DNA of 22,620 nucleotides, from assembly GCA_041657845.1 (NCBI GenBank), contig JBBABD010000014.1, positions 1 to 22,620 of the forward strand, read 5' to 3'. The position numbers and the translations under genes are program-made. This document shows, one piece after another, positions 22,016 to 22,620 of the stretch. This stretch comes from Parcubacteria group bacterium. Its GTDB lineage: Bacteria; Patescibacteriota; Minisyncoccia; Moranbacterales; JAKLHP01. A model generated the notes under the pieces. It was given only the letters and a program-made list of their open reading frames with translations, was not told the DNA's origin and made no database searches. Positions within the stretch are counted from its first letter, which is position 1. Every line of letters begins with the position of its first letter.

Positions 22016-22399
22016 CTAGGCATTCTTTATTAAGTTAATCATATTGTCTATTTCTTCTTTGGTCGGCTTTTTATTCTTAATTGTTCGAAAAAACGCAGGA
22101 AGAGCCGCCACCAGTTCCTTTTCCTCCAAAATATTGAATGGAATTATCCCCTGAGCAACATTGGCATAGCAGATAAAATCATCGAATTCCTTGCTGTCCT
22201 TTTTTAGTCCTAGTGTTTTTGCCCATGTTTCCAGCATTTTCCTGTCTGATGGAGGAGATATTTTTCCTCTTTCAATTTTGCTCCAATTACTGGGATCATA
22301 CTTTACTTTCCGACACATTTCACGGAGTGTGTATTCTTTTTTAATTCGGAGATTATACAAAAACTCTCCGAACTTTTTTAAATTTTCACCTGTTTTCAT
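22016..22399 (-). CDS. XRE-family helix-turn-helix regulator paired with the ImmA-type protease
   Basis: The 127-aa product has a Cro/CI-type helix-turn-helix at about 10-65: FGEFLYNLRIKKEYTLREMC, then RKVKYDPSNWSKIERGKISP. The second half (about 66-127) is helical and charged and may dimerise or be the cleavage target of the protease. It is the first gene of the pair and is preceded by a promoter whose -10 lies in a 7-bp inverted repeat, which fits autorepression. ATG at 22397-22399 follows a leader of about 28 nt with no recognisable Shine-Dalgarno sequence. The likely role is repressor of its own operon and possibly of genes elsewhere, relieved when the protease cleaves it, by analogy with ImmR/ImmA of ICEBs1. 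Confidence 0.88.
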   Translation of the reverse strand: MKTGENLKKFGEFLYNLRIKKEYTLREMCRKVKYDPSNWSKIERGKISPPSDRKMLETWAKTLGLKKDSKEFDDFICYANVAQGIIPFNILEEKELVAALPAFFRTIKNKKPTKEEIDNMINLIKNA

Positions 22400-22424
22400 A
22401 GAGTTTATTTTTAATACTTACACT

Positions 22425-22444
22425 TGTGGTACAATCTTACCACA
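22425..22444. promoter_or_regulatory. Operator-like inverted repeat TGTGGTA-N6-TACCACA
   Basis: Perfect 7-bp arms at 22425-22431 and 22438-22444 enclose 6 bp that overlap the -10 element of the XRE-immA promoter. Size and position are those of a binding site for the dimeric XRE protein encoded 26 bp downstream. Confidence 0.65.
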
Positions 22445-22463
22445 CTAAATATTTCTTTGTCAA
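22434..22463 (-). promoter_or_regulatory. Promoter of the XRE-immA operon
   Basis: On the minus strand, a perfect TTGACA (22458-22463), an 18-bp spacer and TAAGAT (22434-22439) preceded by TGG (extended -10). The predicted start lies near 22427, inside the operator. Confidence 0.72.
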
Positions 22464-22469
22464 ATTAAC

Positions 22470-22494
22470 AAAAAACCGCCCGAAATGAGCGGGC
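22470..22494 (-). terminator. Terminator upstream of the XRE promoter, reading from the IS side
   Basis: On the minus strand, GCCCG and CGGGC (22490-22494 and 22478-22482) form a 5-bp G+C stem around CTCATTT, followed by GG and TTTTTT (22470-22475). It would insulate the XRE promoter from transcripts coming from the transposase. The same bases form repeat copy 2. Confidence 0.6.
22471..22493 (+). repeat. 23-bp direct repeat, copy 2 (between the XRE promoter and the IS30 end)
   Basis: Identical to 21283-21305 in the gpmI 3' end, 1188 bp away in the same orientation. Here it is non-coding and sits between the XRE -35 box and the IS end. The two copies bracket the gpmI terminator, immA, the XRE gene and its promoter. 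Confidence 0.9.
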
Positions 22495-22620
22495 CAGAAT
22501 TCTATTCTGAAGTGCAACATCCTCTTTTTTAGATCTTAGCATTTTTTCATTTTTTTTCATAAAAAACTTCATAAGGAGTTAGATAGTTTAATCTTTTTCT
22601 CGGTCTATTGTTAATTTCAC
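22494..22620 (-). mobile_element. End of an IS30-family insertion sequence
   Basis: The window closes inside an insertion sequence. From the transposase stop codon at 22547 to about 22494 is a non-coding end of some 50 bp with GTTGCACTTCAGAAT on the minus strand, the kind of terminal sequence seen next to IS30-type genes. It also includes a small inverted repeat CAGAAT-TCT-ATTCTG (22495-22509). The exact boundary, the opposite inverted repeat and any target duplication cannot be set without the other end. Confidence 0.6.
22547..22620 (-). CDS. IS30-family transposase, C-terminal 23 residues (gene runs off the right edge)
   Basis: The minus frame from 22618 reads EINNRPRKRLNYLTPYEVFY and then EKK before TGA at 22547-22549. 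The NNRPRK..LNY.TPYEVF pattern is the conserved C-terminus of the DDE-type transposase of the IS30 family, which moves the element by cut-and-paste through a circular intermediate. Only this tail is visible, so it cannot be judged whether the gene is intact. Confidence 0.8.
   Translation of the reverse strand, partial: EINNRPRKRLNYLTPYEVFYEKK

Noticed and set aside
1..22620. CRISPR array or cas genes
   Set aside because: No set of regularly spaced direct repeats and no Cas-like protein was seen on either strand.
1..22620. Alternative genetic code with TGA read as Gly or Trp, as in some CPR lineages
   Set aside because: TGA closes the 130-aa gene and the IS30 transposase at sensible places, and conserved genes are open without internal TGA.

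Overview
The window reads as a piece of a bacterial chromosome from the Candidate Phyla Radiation (Patescibacteria, probably a Parcubacteria-type lineage). This is an inference. It rests on the A+T-rich DNA with genetic code 11 (TAA, TAG and TGA all close genes), the small housekeeping proteins, two tRNA genes without an encoded CCA, and above all the gene order PrgI-like / TraC-like / VirB4 / pilin-like, which is characteristic of these reduced, single-membrane cells. No rRNA gene or CRISPR array is present.

Left part (1-7900, minus strand). A compact run of genes is read toward position 1: a SAM-dependent methyltransferase, a family-1 extracellular solute-binding lipoprotein, a VirB2-like pilin, a Cys-rich protein carrying two fused pilin-like modules, a PrgI-family membrane protein, a TraC-like accessory protein, a VirB4-type ATPase, a small two-helix membrane protein, and the N-terminal half of ComM/YifB, cut by the window edge. 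This looks like a minimal type IV secretion-like ATPase/pilin machine lacking VirB6/7/8/9/10 and VirD4 within the window. Its neighbour comM links it tentatively to DNA uptake.

Middle (7900-10200). tRNA-Ser(CGA) on the plus strand is followed by three hairpins, the last a terminator that faces both ways. A two-gene operon of unrecognised proteins (245 aa cytosolic-looking; 366 aa with about four membrane helices) follows on the minus strand. It has a near-consensus promoter, a leader hairpin and strong ribosome binding sites, and is visibly richer in G+C than its neighbours. It lies between tRNA-Ser and tRNA-Pro(TGG), the latter sitting just downstream of rpoC.

Right-centre (10200-19760, minus strand). 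rpoB-rpoC form one operon with their own promoter and a leader of about 150 nt. Upstream are an HU-type nucleoid protein gene and rny (RNase Y). Between rny and gpmI lies a compact divergent promoter whose two -35 boxes share the same bases and which carries two palindromes.

Right end (19764-22620). gpmI (phosphoglycerate mutase) is on the plus strand. It ends in a shared terminator facing an XRE regulator / ImmA-type metallopeptidase pair, which has a palindromic operator on its own -10 box. A 23-bp sequence inside the 3' end of gpmI is repeated exactly just beyond the XRE promoter, so the regulator-protease pair is bracketed by direct repeats. The window ends in the C-terminus of an IS30-type transposase.
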